Shown: in pieces, positions 42,131 to 51,649 of the stretch | How the letters are laid out: each line of letters opens with the position of its first letter | Numbering within the stretch: position 1 is the stretch's first letter | NCBI RefSeq assembly: GCF_000689415.1 | Contig: NZ_HG322950.1 | Coordinates: 1,240,001-1,304,000 of the forward strand | Source of the DNA: Pseudomonas knackmussii B13 | GTDB taxonomy: Bacteria; Pseudomonadota; Gammaproteobacteria; Pseudomonadales; Pseudomonadaceae | Length of the DNA: 64,000 nucleotides | Direction: 5' to 3' | Position numbers and translations under genes: made by a program | Notes under the pieces: generated by a model | What the model was told of the DNA's origin: nothing | Databases searched by the model: none | The model's input: only the letters and a program-made list of their open reading frames with translations

Positions 42131-43000
42131 ATGGCAGAAATCACTGCAGCACTGGTTAAAGAACTGCGCGAGCGCACTGGCCAGGGCATGATGGAATGCA
42201 AGAAGGCCCTGGTTGCCGCTGAAGGCGACATCGAGAAGGCCATCGACGACATGCGCGCTTCCGGCGCCATCAAGGCTGCCAAGAAGGCCGGCAACATCGC
42301 CGCCGAAGGCTCCATCGCCGTGAAGGTGTCTGACGACGCCAAAGCCGCCACCATCATCGAAGTCAACTCGCAGACCGACTTCCTGGCTCTGCAGGACGAT
42401 TTCAAAGGCTTCGTCGCCGCCTGCCTGGACAAGGCTTTTGCGCAGAAGCTGACCGACGCCGCTCCGCTGATCGCCGAGCAGGAATCCGCTCGTGAAGCCC
42501 TGGTCGCCAAGTGCGGCGAGAACGTCAACATCCGTCGTCTGGCTCGCGCCGAAGGCGACGTGGTTGGCGCCTACCTGCACGGCCACCGCATCGGTGTTCT
42601 GGTTACCCTGAGCGGCGGCAACGCCGATCTGGCCAAGGACATCGCCATGCACGTTGCTGCCAGCAACCCGCAGTTCCTGGACCCGTCGCAGGTTTCCGAA
42701 GAAGCCGTTGCCAAGGAAAAGGAAATCTTCCTGGCCCTGAACGCCGACAAGATCGCCGGCAAGCCGGAAAACATTGTCGAGAACATGGTCAAAGGCCGTA
42801 TCGCCAAGTTCCTGGCCGAAGCCAGCCTGGTCGACCAGCCGTTCGTCAAGGATCCGGAAGTCAAGGTCGGTGATCTGGCCAAGAAAGCCGGCGCCACCAT
42901 CGTTTCCTTCATCCGCTACGAAGTGGGCGAGGGCATCGAGAAGGTCGAAGCCGACTTCGCTGCCGAGGTTGCTGCTCAAGTAGCCGCTTCCAAGCAGTAA
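42131..43000 (+). CDS. tsf: Elongation factor Ts
   Basis: A 289-residue nucleotide-exchange factor for EF-Tu. The ATG at 42131 follows AGAGGATTTGCAA. It opens MAEITAALVKELRERTGQGMMECKKAL, with the TDF motif (SQTDFLALQDDFKGF) in the central core. Length is standard (about 289 in Pseudomonas). It is about 125 bases downstream of rpsB and precedes pyrH by 200 bases. Confidence 0.98.
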   Translation: MAEITAALVKELRERTGQGMMECKKALVAAEGDIEKAIDDMRASGAIKAAKKAGNIAAEGSIAVKVSDDAKAATIIEVNSQTDFLALQDDFKGFVAACLDKAFAQKLTDAAPLIAEQESAREALVAKCGENVNIRRLARAEGDVVGAYLHGHRIGVLVTLSGGNADLAKDIAMHVAASNPQFLDPSQVSEEAVAKEKEIFLALNADKIAGKPENIVENMVKGRIAKFLAEASLVDQPFVKDPEVKVGDLAKKAGATIVSFIRYEVGEGIEKVEADFAAEVAAQVAASKQ

Positions 43001-43022
43001 GACGGACTTCACCGTCGCCCCG

Positions 43023-43056
43023 GAAGAGGCTGCCCGCTAACGCGAGCGGCCTCTTC
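43023..43056 (+). terminator. Hairpin between tsf and pyrH
   Basis: GAAGAGG pairs with CCTCTTC, with an inner CCGCT/AGCGG pair and a short asymmetric bulge; the sequence after it (GTCAAATTGG) is only slightly T-rich. A partial terminator is possible. Confidence 0.5.
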
Positions 43057-43201
43057 GTCAAATTGGGGGAGCCATTCGGGGTGGCTTCCACGGCACGGGC
43101 CCGCACGGCGGGTCACAGCTGCCGCAAGTCGGCTAGCCGGCTTCCGCAATGGGCGCCACGTGTGGCGCCAAGCATTTCAAACGCCGCAGGAGAAAAAGGT
43201 C

Positions 43202-43939
43202 ATGGCTCAGCAGCTGAGCGCTCGTCAACCTCGCTATAAACGCATTCTTCTAAAACTGAGCGGCGAAGCCCTGATGGGGAGCGAAGAGTTCGGCATCGAT
43301 CCCAAGGTGCTGGACCGCATGGCGCTGGAAATCGGCCAGCTCGTCGGTATCGGCGTGCAGGTCGGCCTGGTGATCGGCGGCGGCAACCTGTTCCGAGGCG
43401 CCGCCCTGTCGGCCGCCGGCATGGATCGGGTTACCGGCGACCACATGGGCATGCTGGCCACCGTGATGAACGGCCTGGCGATGCGCGATGCCCTGGAGCG
43501 TTCGAACATCACCGCCATCGTCATGTCGGCCATCAGCATGGTCGGCGTCACCGACCACTACGACCGCCGCAAGGCCATGCGCCACCTGGGCAGCGGTGAA
43601 GTAGTGATCTTCTCCGCCGGCACCGGCAACCCGTTCTTCACCACCGACTCCGCCGCCTGCCTGCGCGCCATCGAAATCGATGCTGACGTAGTGCTGAAGG
43701 CGACCAAGGTCGATGGCGTGTACACTGCCGACCCGTTCAAAGACCCGAATGCCGAGAAGTTCGAGCGCCTGACCTACGATGAAGTGCTCGACCGCAAGCT
43801 GGGCGTGATGGACCTGACCGCCATCTGCCTGTGCCGCGACCAGAAAATGCCGCTGCGGGTGTTCAACATGAACAAGCCGGGCGCGCTGCTGAATATTGTT
43901 GTTGGTGGTGCCGAAGGCACCCTGATCGAGGAGGATTGA
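43202..43939 (+). CDS. pyrH: UMP kinase
   Basis: A 245-residue amino-acid-kinase-fold enzyme that phosphorylates UMP to UDP. The ATG at 43202 (SD GGAG nine bases upstream) gives MAQQLSARQPRYKRILLKLSGEALMG, with LKLSGEAL and VIGGGNLFRGA as the ATP-site motifs. It ends one base before frr begins. The longer upstream frame is not used. Confidence 0.97.
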   Translation: MAQQLSARQPRYKRILLKLSGEALMGSEEFGIDPKVLDRMALEIGQLVGIGVQVGLVIGGGNLFRGAALSAAGMDRVTGDHMGMLATVMNGLAMRDALERSNITAIVMSAISMVGVTDHYDRRKAMRHLGSGEVVIFSAGTGNPFFTTDSAACLRAIEIDADVVLKATKVDGVYTADPFKDPNAEKFERLTYDEVLDRKLGVMDLTAICLCRDQKMPLRVFNMNKPGALLNIVVGGAEGTLIEED

Positions 43940-43940
43940 G

Positions 43941-44498
43941 ATGATCAACGAGATCAAGAAAGAAGCGCAGGAGCGCATGGGCAAAACCCTGGAGGCCCTG
44001 GGCCACGCCTTCGCCAAGATCCGCACCGGCCGTGCTCACCCGAGCATCCTGGATAGCGTCATGGTGTCCTACTACGGCGCGGACACTCCGCTGCGCCAGG
44101 TGGCCAACGTCACCGTGGAAGACTCCCGCACCCTGGCCCTGAGCGTGTTCGACAAGAGCATGATCCAGGCCGTCGAGAAGGCCATCATGACCTCCGACCT
44201 GGGCCTGAACCCGGCTACCGCTGGCACCACCATCCGTGTGCCGATGCCCGCCCTGACCGAAGAAACCCGCAAGGGCTTCACCAAGCAGGCTCGCGCCGAG
44301 GCAGAGCAGGCCCGCGTTTCCGTGCGCAACATCCGCCGCGACGCCATGGCCCAGCTCAAGGACCTGCAGAAAGAGAAAGAAATCAGCGAGGACGACGAGC
44401 GCCGCGGCGGTGACGAAGTGCAAAAGCTCACCGACAAGTTCATCGCCGAGATCGACAAGGCCCTCGAGGCCAAGGAAGCGGATCTGATGGCCGTCTGA
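43941..44498 (+). CDS. frr: Ribosome recycling factor
   Basis: A 185-residue protein that dissociates post-termination ribosomes with EF-G. The N-terminus MINEIKKEAQERMGKTLEALGHAFAKIRTGRAHPSILD is the conserved RRF start, and the C-terminal half has the two long helices (VSVRNIRRDAMAQLKDL). Its ATG is one base after the pyrH stop, showing coupling. Confidence 0.98.
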   Translation: MINEIKKEAQERMGKTLEALGHAFAKIRTGRAHPSILDSVMVSYYGADTPLRQVANVTVEDSRTLALSVFDKSMIQAVEKAIMTSDLGLNPATAGTTIRVPMPALTEETRKGFTKQARAEAEQARVSVRNIRRDAMAQLKDLQKEKEISEDDERRGGDEVQKLTDKFIAEIDKALEAKEADLMAV

Positions 44499-44514
44499 CG
44501 GCCGGGTTGCAGTC

Positions 44515-45273
44515 ATGGACAAGACCAAACAGGTGGTGGCCGCGGTGCCACGCCACGTGGCCATCATCATGGACGGCAACAACCGCTGGGCGAAGAAGCG
44601 CCTGTTGCCCGGCGTTGCCGGGCACAAGGCCGGCGTCAGCGCGGTTCGCGCGGTGGTCAAGACCTGTGCCGAGGCGGGCGTCGAGGTGCTGACGCTGTTC
44701 GCCTTCTCCAGCGAGAACTGGCAGCGTCCGGTCGACGAGGTCGGCGCGCTGATGGAGCTGTTCCTCATGGCCTTGCGCCGCGAGGTGCGCAAGCTCGATG
44801 ACAACGGTATCCGCCTGCGCATCATCGGTGATCGCAGCCGCTTTCATCCGGAGCTGCAGGCCGCGATGCGTGAGGCGGAAAACCTCACTGCCAGTCACAA
44901 GGGCCTGCTGTTGCAGGTGGCAGCCAACTATGGCGGCCAGTGGGATATCACCCAGGCGGCGCAGCGTCTCGCTCGCGAGGTGCAAGCCGGGCATCTGGCG
45001 CCCGACGAGATCAGCCCCGAGCTGATCCAGGGTTGCCTGACCACCGGTGACCAGCCGATGCCGGACCTGTGCATCCGTACCGGCGGCGAGCACCGCATCA
45101 GCAACTTCCTGTTGTGGCAGCTGGCCTACGCCGAGCTCTACTTCTCCGATCTCTACTGGCCGGACTTCAAGAGCGCGGCGATGCGCGAAGCGCTGGCCGA
45201 CTACGCTACCCGCCAGCGTCGCTTCGGCAAGACCAGCGAGCAGGTGGAGGCCGAGGCTCCCCCGTCATGCTGA
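44515..45273 (+). CDS. uppS: Undecaprenyl diphosphate synthase
   Basis: A 252-residue cis-prenyltransferase that makes the C55 lipid carrier used in cell-wall and also exopolysaccharide assembly. The conserved block HVAIIMDGNNRWAKKR carries D20; later blocks LFAFSSENWQRP and RTGGEHRISNFLLWQ follow. It overlaps cdsA by seven bases. Starts 16 bases after frr. Confidence 0.97.
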   Translation: MDKTKQVVAAVPRHVAIIMDGNNRWAKKRLLPGVAGHKAGVSAVRAVVKTCAEAGVEVLTLFAFSSENWQRPVDEVGALMELFLMALRREVRKLDDNGIRLRIIGDRSRFHPELQAAMREAENLTASHKGLLLQVAANYGGQWDITQAAQRLAREVQAGHLAPDEISPELIQGCLTTGDQPMPDLCIRTGGEHRISNFLLWQLAYAELYFSDLYWPDFKSAAMREALADYATRQRRFGKTSEQVEAEAPPSC

Positions 45274-46082
45274 AACAACGAATCATCACAGCGCTGGTGC
45301 TGTTGCCCATCGCGCTGGGTGGTTTCTTCCTCCTTGATGGCGCGGCCTTCGCGCTGTTCATCGGGCTGGTGGTCAGCCTGGGCGCCTGGGAATGGGCGCG
45401 CCTGGCCGGCTACGGTGAGCAATCCGCACGTATCGCCTATGCCGGTTTGGTCGCCGCGCTCCTGCTGTTGCTGAGCTGGCTGCCGCAGCTGGCTGGTGGC
45501 GTGCTGGTACTGGCGCTGCTCTGGTGGTTGCTGGCGACCGTCATGGTGCTCACCTATCCGGATAGCGCCTCCAGCTGGGGCGGCCGCTGGCGTCGCCTGC
45601 TGATCGGCCTGCTGATCCTCGTGCCGGCCTGGCAAGGCCTGGTAGTGCTCAAGCAGTGGCCGCTGGCCAACTGGCTCATCGTTGCGGTCATGGTGCTGGT
45701 CTGGGCCGCCGACATTGGTGCCTATTTCTCCGGCAAGGCCTTCGGCAAGCGCAAGCTGGCCCCGCGGGTCAGCCCCGGCAAGAGCTGGGAAGGTTTCTAC
45801 GGTGGCCTGGCGCTGAGCCTGGCGATCACCTTCGCAGTCGCCCTTTATCGCGACTGGACGGTTCGTGAGCTGCTCCTTGCCCTTCCGTGCGCCGCCCTCG
45901 TCGTTGCGCTCTCGGTGGTCGGTGACCTGACCGAAAGCATGTTCAAGCGCCAGTCGGGCCTGAAAGACAGCAGCAACCTGCTGCCGGGCCATGGCGGCGT
46001 GCTCGATCGCATCGACAGCCTGACTGCAGCTATCCCGGTCTTCACCGTGCTGCTTTGGGCAACCGGCTGGGGTGCGCCGTGA
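45267..46082 (+). CDS. cdsA: Phosphatidate cytidylyltransferase CdsA
   Basis: A 271-residue multispanning enzyme that makes CDP-diacylglycerol. The ATG at 45267 overlaps uppS. About eight hydrophobic helices and the family signature KDSSNLLPGHGGVLDRIDS (near residues 234-252) are visible. The stop overlaps the GTG start of dxr. Longer frames in this region that run through uppS are not the gene. Confidence 0.95.
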   Translation: MLKQRIITALVLLPIALGGFFLLDGAAFALFIGLVVSLGAWEWARLAGYGEQSARIAYAGLVAALLLLLSWLPQLAGGVLVLALLWWLLATVMVLTYPDSASSWGGRWRRLLIGLLILVPAWQGLVVLKQWPLANWLIVAVMVLVWAADIGAYFSGKAFGKRKLAPRVSPGKSWEGFYGGLALSLAITFAVALYRDWTVRELLLALPCAALVVALSVVGDLTESMFKRQSGLKDSSNLLPGHGGVLDRIDSLTAAIPVFTVLLWATGWGAP

Positions 46083-47269
46083 GTCGCCCGCAACAGGTCT
46101 GCGTACTTGGGGCTACCGGCTCCATCGGCCTCAGCACGCTTGATGTGTTGGCGCGGCATCCGCAGCGCTATCAGGTATTTGCCATTACCGGGTATTCACG
46201 GCTCGCCGAGCTGGAAGCGCTCTGCCTGACCCATCGTCCGCAGTTCGCCGTCGTCGCCAATGACGAGCAGGCCCGGCATCTGCTGGGCGGCTTGCAGGCG
46301 GCGGGGCTGAAAACGCGCGTACTGGTTGGCGAGCAGGGCCTGTGCGAGGTCGCAGGTCACCCGGATGTCGATGTGGTCATGGCAGCCATCGTTGGCGCCG
46401 CGGGCCTCAAGCCGACCCTGGCGGCCGTGCAGGCCGGCAAGCGCGTGCTGCTGGCTAACAAGGAGGCGCTGGTGATGTCCGGCGCGCTCTTCATGCACGA
46501 GGTGCATGCCAGCGGTGCAGTGCTGTTGCCGATCGACAGCGAGCACAACGCCATCTTCCAGTGCATGCCCGGCGACTACGCGCGCGGCCTGGATCAAGTT
46601 GGCGTAAGAAGAATCCTGCTGACTGCCTCAGGTGGTCCGTTCCGCGAGACACCGCTCGAGGCGCTTGCCAATGTCACGCCCGAGCAGGCCTGTGCACATC
46701 CCAACTGGTCGATGGGCCGGAAGATTTCCGTCGACTCGGCGAGCATGATGAACAAGGGGCTGGAGCTGATCGAGGCCTGCTGGCTGTTCGATGCCGCGCC
46801 GTCGCGTGTCGAGGTGGTGATCCACCCGCAGAGCGTGATCCATTCCCTGGTCGACTATGTCGATGGCTCGGTGCTGGCGCAGCTCGGCAACCCGGACATG
46901 CGCACGCCCATCGCCCATGCCCTGGCCTGGCCGGAACGCATCGACTCCGGCGTTTCGCCGCTGGACCTGTTCAGTGTCGCCCGCCTGGACTTCCAGGCGC
47001 CCGACGAGCAGCGCTTCCCCTGCCTGCGCCTGGCGCGCGAGGCGGCAGAGGCGGGTGGTAGCGCGCCGGCCGTGCTCAATGCTGCAAACGAGGTGGCAGT
47101 CGCCGCATTCCTCGAGCGGCGCATCCGCTTCACTGAGATCGCGGTTATCATCGATGAAGTTCTGAACCGCGAGGCGGCCGCTCCGGTCGAATGCCTCGAC
47201 GCGGTCCTGGCGGCTGACAAACGCGCCCGCGAAGCCGCTCAAGCCTGGTTGCGTGGGCACGATCGATAA
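46079..47269 (+). CDS. dxr: 1-deoxy-D-xylulose 5-phosphate reductoisomerase
   Basis: A 396-residue NADPH enzyme of the MEP isoprenoid pathway. The GTG at 46079 overlaps the cdsA stop. NADPH-binding GATGSIG near the N terminus, ANKEALV, then the metal and substrate region DSEHNAIFQ and SMGRKISVDSASMMNKGLELIEA are the standard motifs. Spacing to rseP is 15 bases. Confidence 0.97.
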   Translation: MSRPQQVCVLGATGSIGLSTLDVLARHPQRYQVFAITGYSRLAELEALCLTHRPQFAVVANDEQARHLLGGLQAAGLKTRVLVGEQGLCEVAGHPDVDVVMAAIVGAAGLKPTLAAVQAGKRVLLANKEALVMSGALFMHEVHASGAVLLPIDSEHNAIFQCMPGDYARGLDQVGVRRILLTASGGPFRETPLEALANVTPEQACAHPNWSMGRKISVDSASMMNKGLELIEACWLFDAAPSRVEVVIHPQSVIHSLVDYVDGSVLAQLGNPDMRTPIAHALAWPERIDSGVSPLDLFSVARLDFQAPDEQRFPCLRLAREAAEAGGSAPAVLNAANEVAVAAFLERRIRFTEIAVIIDEVLNREAAAPVECLDAVLAADKRAREAAQAWLRGHDR

Positions 47270-47284
47270 GCCCTGGAGGTTGCG

Positions 47285-48637
47285 ATGAGTGCACTTTATA
47301 TGGTCGTCGGGCTGGTCATCGCCCTTGGCGTCCTGGTGACATTCCACGAATTCGGGCACTTTTGGGTGGCGCGCCGTTGCGGCGTCCGGGTGCTGCGCTT
47401 CTCCGTCGGCTTCGGTACGCCGCTGGTGCGCTGGCATGATCGCCACGGTACCGAGTTCGTAGTTGCGGCCATCCCGCTGGGCGGCTACGTGAAGATGCTC
47501 GACGAGCGTGAGGCTGAGGTCCCGGTCGACCAGCTCGACTACGCCTTCAATCGCAAGTCGGTATTCCAGCGCATCGCCATCGTCTCCGCCGGTCCCATTG
47601 CCAACTTCCTACTGGCCATCCTGTTCTTCTGGGTGCTGGCGCTGCTGGGTTCCCAGCAGGTGCGACCTGTCATCGGTTCGGTGGTTGCCGGCAGCCCGGC
47701 TGCACTAGGCGGGCTGGTGGCCGGTCAGGAAGTGGTAGCGGTCGATGGAGAGGCGGTCGACGGTTGGGCTGCGGTCAACCTGCGCCTGGTGCGTCGCCTG
47801 GGGGAGACCGGCGAACTGACTGTCGCTGTGCGCGAGCCAGGCTCCAGCGTCGATGTGACGCACAAGGTGGCGATCAGGTCCTGGCTGAAGAGTGCCGAGA
47901 ATCCTGACCCCATCGGCGGCCTGGGTATCCAGCCGTGGCGCCCGGCGATGCCGCCGGTGATCGCCGAGCTGGATCCTGAAGGCCCGGCCAAGGCCGCGGG
48001 GCTGCAGATTGGCGATCGCCTGGTGAGCCTCGATGGCGTGGCCGTGGATGACTGGCAGCAGGTTGTGGACAAGGTTCGTGCGCGTCCCGCGCAGAGCGTT
48101 GCCCTGGCGTTCCAGCGCGATGGCCAGAGCCATGAGCTGAAGCTGACCCTGTCGACGAAAGGCGAAGGCAAAGCGCGTACCGGTTATCTGGGGGCCGGTG
48201 TCTCGGGCGGCCAATGGCCGGCGGAGATGCTCCGCGAAGTGCGCTACGGTCCGGTCGCCGCGGTAGGCGAGGCGCTCTCGCAAACCTGGTCGATGAGTCT
48301 CCTAACTCTGGATTCTCTAAAGAAAATGGTGCTCGGACAGCTCTCGGTAAAAAACTTGAGTGGGCCGATAACCATTGCTAAAGTGGCGGGCGCTTCGGCC
48401 CAGTCCGGCGTGGGGGATTTTCTGCATTTCCTGGCCTATCTGAGCATTAGTTTGGGGGTTCTCAACCTGCTGCCGATTCCCGTCCTCGATGGCGGACATC
48501 TGGCGTTCTACCTGGTCGAGTGGGTGCGTGGTCGCCCATTGTCCGAGCGGGTCCAGGCTTGGGGGATGCAGATCGGCATCAGCCTGGTCGTTGGGGTCAT
48601 GCTACTGGCCCTGGTCAACGATCTGAGTCGACTGTAG
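47285..48637 (+). CDS. rseP: RseP site-2 membrane protease
   Basis: A 450-residue intramembrane zinc protease that cleaves anti-sigma factor MucA/RseA after DegS-type cutting. The zinc motif is H21-E-F-G-H25 in the first helix; the other active-site segment is VLDGG with D402. Two PDZ domains lie between them (residues about 115-320). In Pseudomonas this protease (MucP) controls AlgU and therefore alginate production. It starts 15 bases after dxr. Confidence 0.96.
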   Translation: MSALYMVVGLVIALGVLVTFHEFGHFWVARRCGVRVLRFSVGFGTPLVRWHDRHGTEFVVAAIPLGGYVKMLDEREAEVPVDQLDYAFNRKSVFQRIAIVSAGPIANFLLAILFFWVLALLGSQQVRPVIGSVVAGSPAALGGLVAGQEVVAVDGEAVDGWAAVNLRLVRRLGETGELTVAVREPGSSVDVTHKVAIRSWLKSAENPDPIGGLGIQPWRPAMPPVIAELDPEGPAKAAGLQIGDRLVSLDGVAVDDWQQVVDKVRARPAQSVALAFQRDGQSHELKLTLSTKGEGKARTGYLGAGVSGGQWPAEMLREVRYGPVAAVGEALSQTWSMSLLTLDSLKKMVLGQLSVKNLSGPITIAKVAGASAQSGVGDFLHFLAYLSISLGVLNLLPIPVLDGGHLAFYLVEWVRGRPLSERVQAWGMQIGISLVVGVMLLALVNDLSRL

Positions 48638-48654
48638 CTGCCATTGGTTTTCGG

Positions 48655-48687
48655 ATCTGCCGCCTAATGCGGCAGATTCTTTATTTG
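48655..48687 (+). terminator. Hairpin between rseP and bamA
   Basis: ATCTGCCGC pairs with GCGGCAGAT across a five-base loop and is followed by TCTTTATTTG. It looks like an intrinsic terminator with possible partial read-through into bamA. Confidence 0.75.
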
Positions 48688-48709
48688 TCAGTTGGAAAAA
48701 AAGGACTCC

Positions 48710-51097
48710 ATGAAACGCTTTCTGTTACCCGCGGCCGTGTCCGCGTTGATGATCGCCCAGGTTCACGCCGAGTCCTTCACTGTTTCCGATATCCGCGTCA
48801 ACGGTTTGCAGCGGGTATCCGCGGGTAGCGTATTCGCCGCGCTGCCGCTCAACGTCGGCGACCAGGTCGACGATCGCCGTCTGGTCGAAGCGACCCGTTC
48901 GCTGTTCAAGACCGGTTTCTTCCAGGACATCCACCTCGGTCGCGACGGCAGCGTGCTGGTCATCGACGTGGTCGAGCGTCCGTCGATCTCCAGCATCGAG
49001 ATCGAAGGCAACAAGGCCATCAGCAAGGATGACCTGATGAAGGGCCTGAAGCAGTCGGGCCTGGCCGAAGGTGAAATCTTCCAGCGCGCGACCCTCGAAG
49101 GCGTGCGTAACGAACTGCAGCGCCAGTACGTCGCCCAGGGCCGCTACTCGGCCACCATCGAAACCGAGGTCGTGCCGCAGCCGCGTAACCGCGTCGCGCT
49201 GAAGATCACCATCAACGAAGGCACGGTGGCGGCCATCGCCCACGTGAACGTCGTCGGCAATACCGTGTTCTCCGACGAGGACCTGACCGACCTGTTCGAG
49301 CTGAAGACCACCAACTGGCTGTCCTTCTTCAAGAACGACGACAAGTACTCCCGCGAGAAGCTGTCCGGCGACCTGGAACGCCTGCGCTCCTACTACCTGG
49401 ACCGCGGCTACATCCACATGGACATCGCTTCGACCCAGGTGTCCATCACCCCGGACAAGAAGCACGTCTACATCACCGTCAACATCAATGAAGGCCAGAA
49501 GTACACCGTCCGCGACGTGAAGCTGTCCGGCGAGCTCAAGGTGCCCGAGGAGGAGGTCAAGAAACTCCTGCTGGTGCAGCCGGGCCAGGTCTTCTCGCGC
49601 AAGGTGATGACCACCACTTCCGACCTCATCACCCGCCGTCTGGGTAACGAGGGCTACACCTTCGCCAACGTCAACGGCGTGCCCGAAGCGCACGACGACG
49701 ACAAGACCGTGTCCATCACCTACGTGGTCGACCCGGGCAAGCGCGCCTACGTCAACCGCATCAACTTCCGCGGCAACACCAAGACCGAGGACGAGGTGCT
49801 GCGCCGCGAGATGCGCCAGATGGAAGGCGGCTGGGCATCGACCTACCTGATCGACCAGTCCAAGCAGCGCCTGGAACGCCTGGGCTACTTCAAGACCGTC
49901 AACGTCGAGACCCCGGCGGTTCCGGGTTCCGATGACCAGGTCGACGTCAACTACAGCGTCGAAGAGCAACCGTCCGGCTCGATCACAGCGAGCGTGGGCT
50001 TCGCCCAGGACGCCGGTCTGATCCTCGGCGGCTCGATCAGCCAGAACAACTTCCTGGGTACCGGCAACAAGGTCAGCATCGGCCTGACCAAGTCCGACTA
50101 CCAGACCCGCTACAACTTCGGCTTCGTCGACCCCTACTGGACCGTCGACGGCGTGAGCCTTGGCTACAACGCCTTCTACCGCAAGACCGACTACAGCAAC
50201 CTCAACGTCGATATCTCGGACTACTCGGTCGACAGCTACGGCGCTGGTGTGAGCATCGGCTACCCGATCAGCGAGACCTCCCGCCTGACCTACGGCCTGA
50301 CCGCGCAGCGCGACAGCATCAACCCCGGCGCCTACACCGTCGATGAGATTTACGACTTCATCAATCAGGAAGGCGACACCTTCACCAACTACAAGGCCTC
50401 CATCGGCTGGTCCGAATCGACCCTGAACAAGGGCGTGCTGGCGAACCGTGGCCATTCGCAGAGCCTGGTGCTGGAATCGACCATTCCGGGCAGCGACCTG
50501 TCGTTCTACAAGCTCGACTACCGCGGCCAGATCTTCGCGCCGCTGACCAACACCTACACCATGCGCTTCCACACCGAACTGGGTTATGGCGATGGTTACG
50601 GCTCCACCGATCGCCTGCCGTTCTACGAGAACTACTACGCCGGCGGCTTCAACTCGGTGCGCGGCTTCAAGGACAGCTCCCTCGGCCCGCGCAGTACGCC
50701 CAGCGTGGCGCGCGACGCCGGCGGCAACGTGATTTCCGGCCCCGACGCGAACGGTCGCTACACCGACCCGGACCAGGATCCGCAAGCCTTCGGCGGTAAC
50801 GTGATGATCACCGGCGGCGCCGAACTGCTGTTCCCGATGCCGTTCGTCAAGGACCAGACCCAACTGCGCACCGTGCTGTTCTGGGACGTGGGTAACGTGT
50901 TCGACACCAACTGCCCGCTGTCCACCACCCAGGGTTGCGATGGCATCAAGTTTAACGACATGGCCATGTCCGCCGGTGTCGGCCTGACCTGGATCACCGC
51001 CCTGGGGCCGCTGAGCTTCAGCCTCGGTACGCCGATCAAGAAGCCGGACAACGCGGAAACCCAGATCTTCCAGTTCTCCCTGGGGCAGACCTTCTAA
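48710..51097 (+). CDS. bamA: Outer-membrane protein assembly factor BamA
   Basis: A 795-residue Omp85 protein, the core of the BAM complex. The ATG at 48710 has AGGA five bases before it. The signal peptide ends near VHA|ES; five POTRA domains follow (first IRVNGLQRVSAGSVFAALPL), then the 16-stranded barrel with the VRGF motif (SVRGFKDSSLG) and an aromatic C terminus (FSLGQTF). It is followed by skp, its chaperone partner. Confidence 0.97.
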   Translation: MKRFLLPAAVSALMIAQVHAESFTVSDIRVNGLQRVSAGSVFAALPLNVGDQVDDRRLVEATRSLFKTGFFQDIHLGRDGSVLVIDVVERPSISSIEIEGNKAISKDDLMKGLKQSGLAEGEIFQRATLEGVRNELQRQYVAQGRYSATIETEVVPQPRNRVALKITINEGTVAAIAHVNVVGNTVFSDEDLTDLFELKTTNWLSFFKNDDKYSREKLSGDLERLRSYYLDRGYIHMDIASTQVSITPDKKHVYITVNINEGQKYTVRDVKLSGELKVPEEEVKKLLLVQPGQVFSRKVMTTTSDLITRRLGNEGYTFANVNGVPEAHDDDKTVSITYVVDPGKRAYVNRINFRGNTKTEDEVLRREMRQMEGGWASTYLIDQSKQRLERLGYFKTVNVETPAVPGSDDQVDVNYSVEEQPSGSITASVGFAQDAGLILGGSISQNNFLGTGNKVSIGLTKSDYQTRYNFGFVDPYWTVDGVSLGYNAFYRKTDYSNLNVDISDYSVDSYGAGVSIGYPISETSRLTYGLTAQRDSINPGAYTVDEIYDFINQEGDTFTNYKASIGWSESTLNKGVLANRGHSQSLVLESTIPGSDLSFYKLDYRGQIFAPLTNTYTMRFHTELGYGDGYGSTDRLPFYENYYAGGFNSVRGFKDSSLGPRSTPSVARDAGGNVISGPDANGRYTDPDQDPQAFGGNVMITGGAELLFPMPFVKDQTQLRTVLFWDVGNVFDTNCPLSTTQGCDGIKFNDMAMSAGVGLTWITALGPLSFSLGTPIKKPDNAETQIFQFSLGQTF

Positions 51098-51145
51098 GTC
51101 GCCGTACCGTTATAAAGACAACCTAGCTTTGTGCAGGAGTGTATT

Positions 51146-51649
51146 GTGCGTAAGTTGACCCAGCTCGTTCTGATCACCGCGGCCCTGATGGCCAGTCCGG
51201 CATTCGCCGACATGAAAATCGCGGTGCTCAACTATCAGATGGCGCTCCTCGAGTCCGATGCGGCCAAGCAGTACGCCGTCGATGCGGAGAAGAAATTCGG
51301 TCCGCAACTGACCAAGCTGCGCGCCCTGGAAACCGACGCCAAGGCCCTGCAGGACAAACTGGTCAACGGCGGCAGCAAGATGTCCCAGGCCGAGCGCGAC
51401 AAGGCCGAGAACGACTTCAAGCAGAAAGCCCGTGACTTCCAGTTCCAGTCCAAGGAGCTGAACGAAGCCAAGGCCGCTTCCGACCGCGACACCCTGAAGA
51501 AGCTCAAGCCGAAGCTGGATCAGGCCGTCGAAGAAATCATCAAGAAGGGTGGCTATGACCTGGTGATCGAGCGTGGCGCGGTCGTCGACGTCAAGCCTCA
51601 GTACGACATCACCCGCCAGGTCATCGAGCGGATGAACCAGCTGCGTTGA
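51146..51649 (+). CDS. skp: Periplasmic chaperone Skp/OmpH
   Basis: A 167-residue secreted chaperone for outer-membrane proteins. The GTG at 51146 (AGGAG six bases upstream) opens MRKLTQLVLITAALMASPAFA, a signal peptide with cleavage after AFA. The rest is a long, charged coiled-coil tentacle region typical of Skp trimer arms. Its stop overlaps the lpxD start. Confidence 0.95.
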   Translation: MRKLTQLVLITAALMASPAFADMKIAVLNYQMALLESDAAKQYAVDAEKKFGPQLTKLRALETDAKALQDKLVNGGSKMSQAERDKAENDFKQKARDFQFQSKELNEAKAASDRDTLKKLKPKLDQAVEEIIKKGGYDLVIERGAVVDVKPQYDITRQVIERMNQLR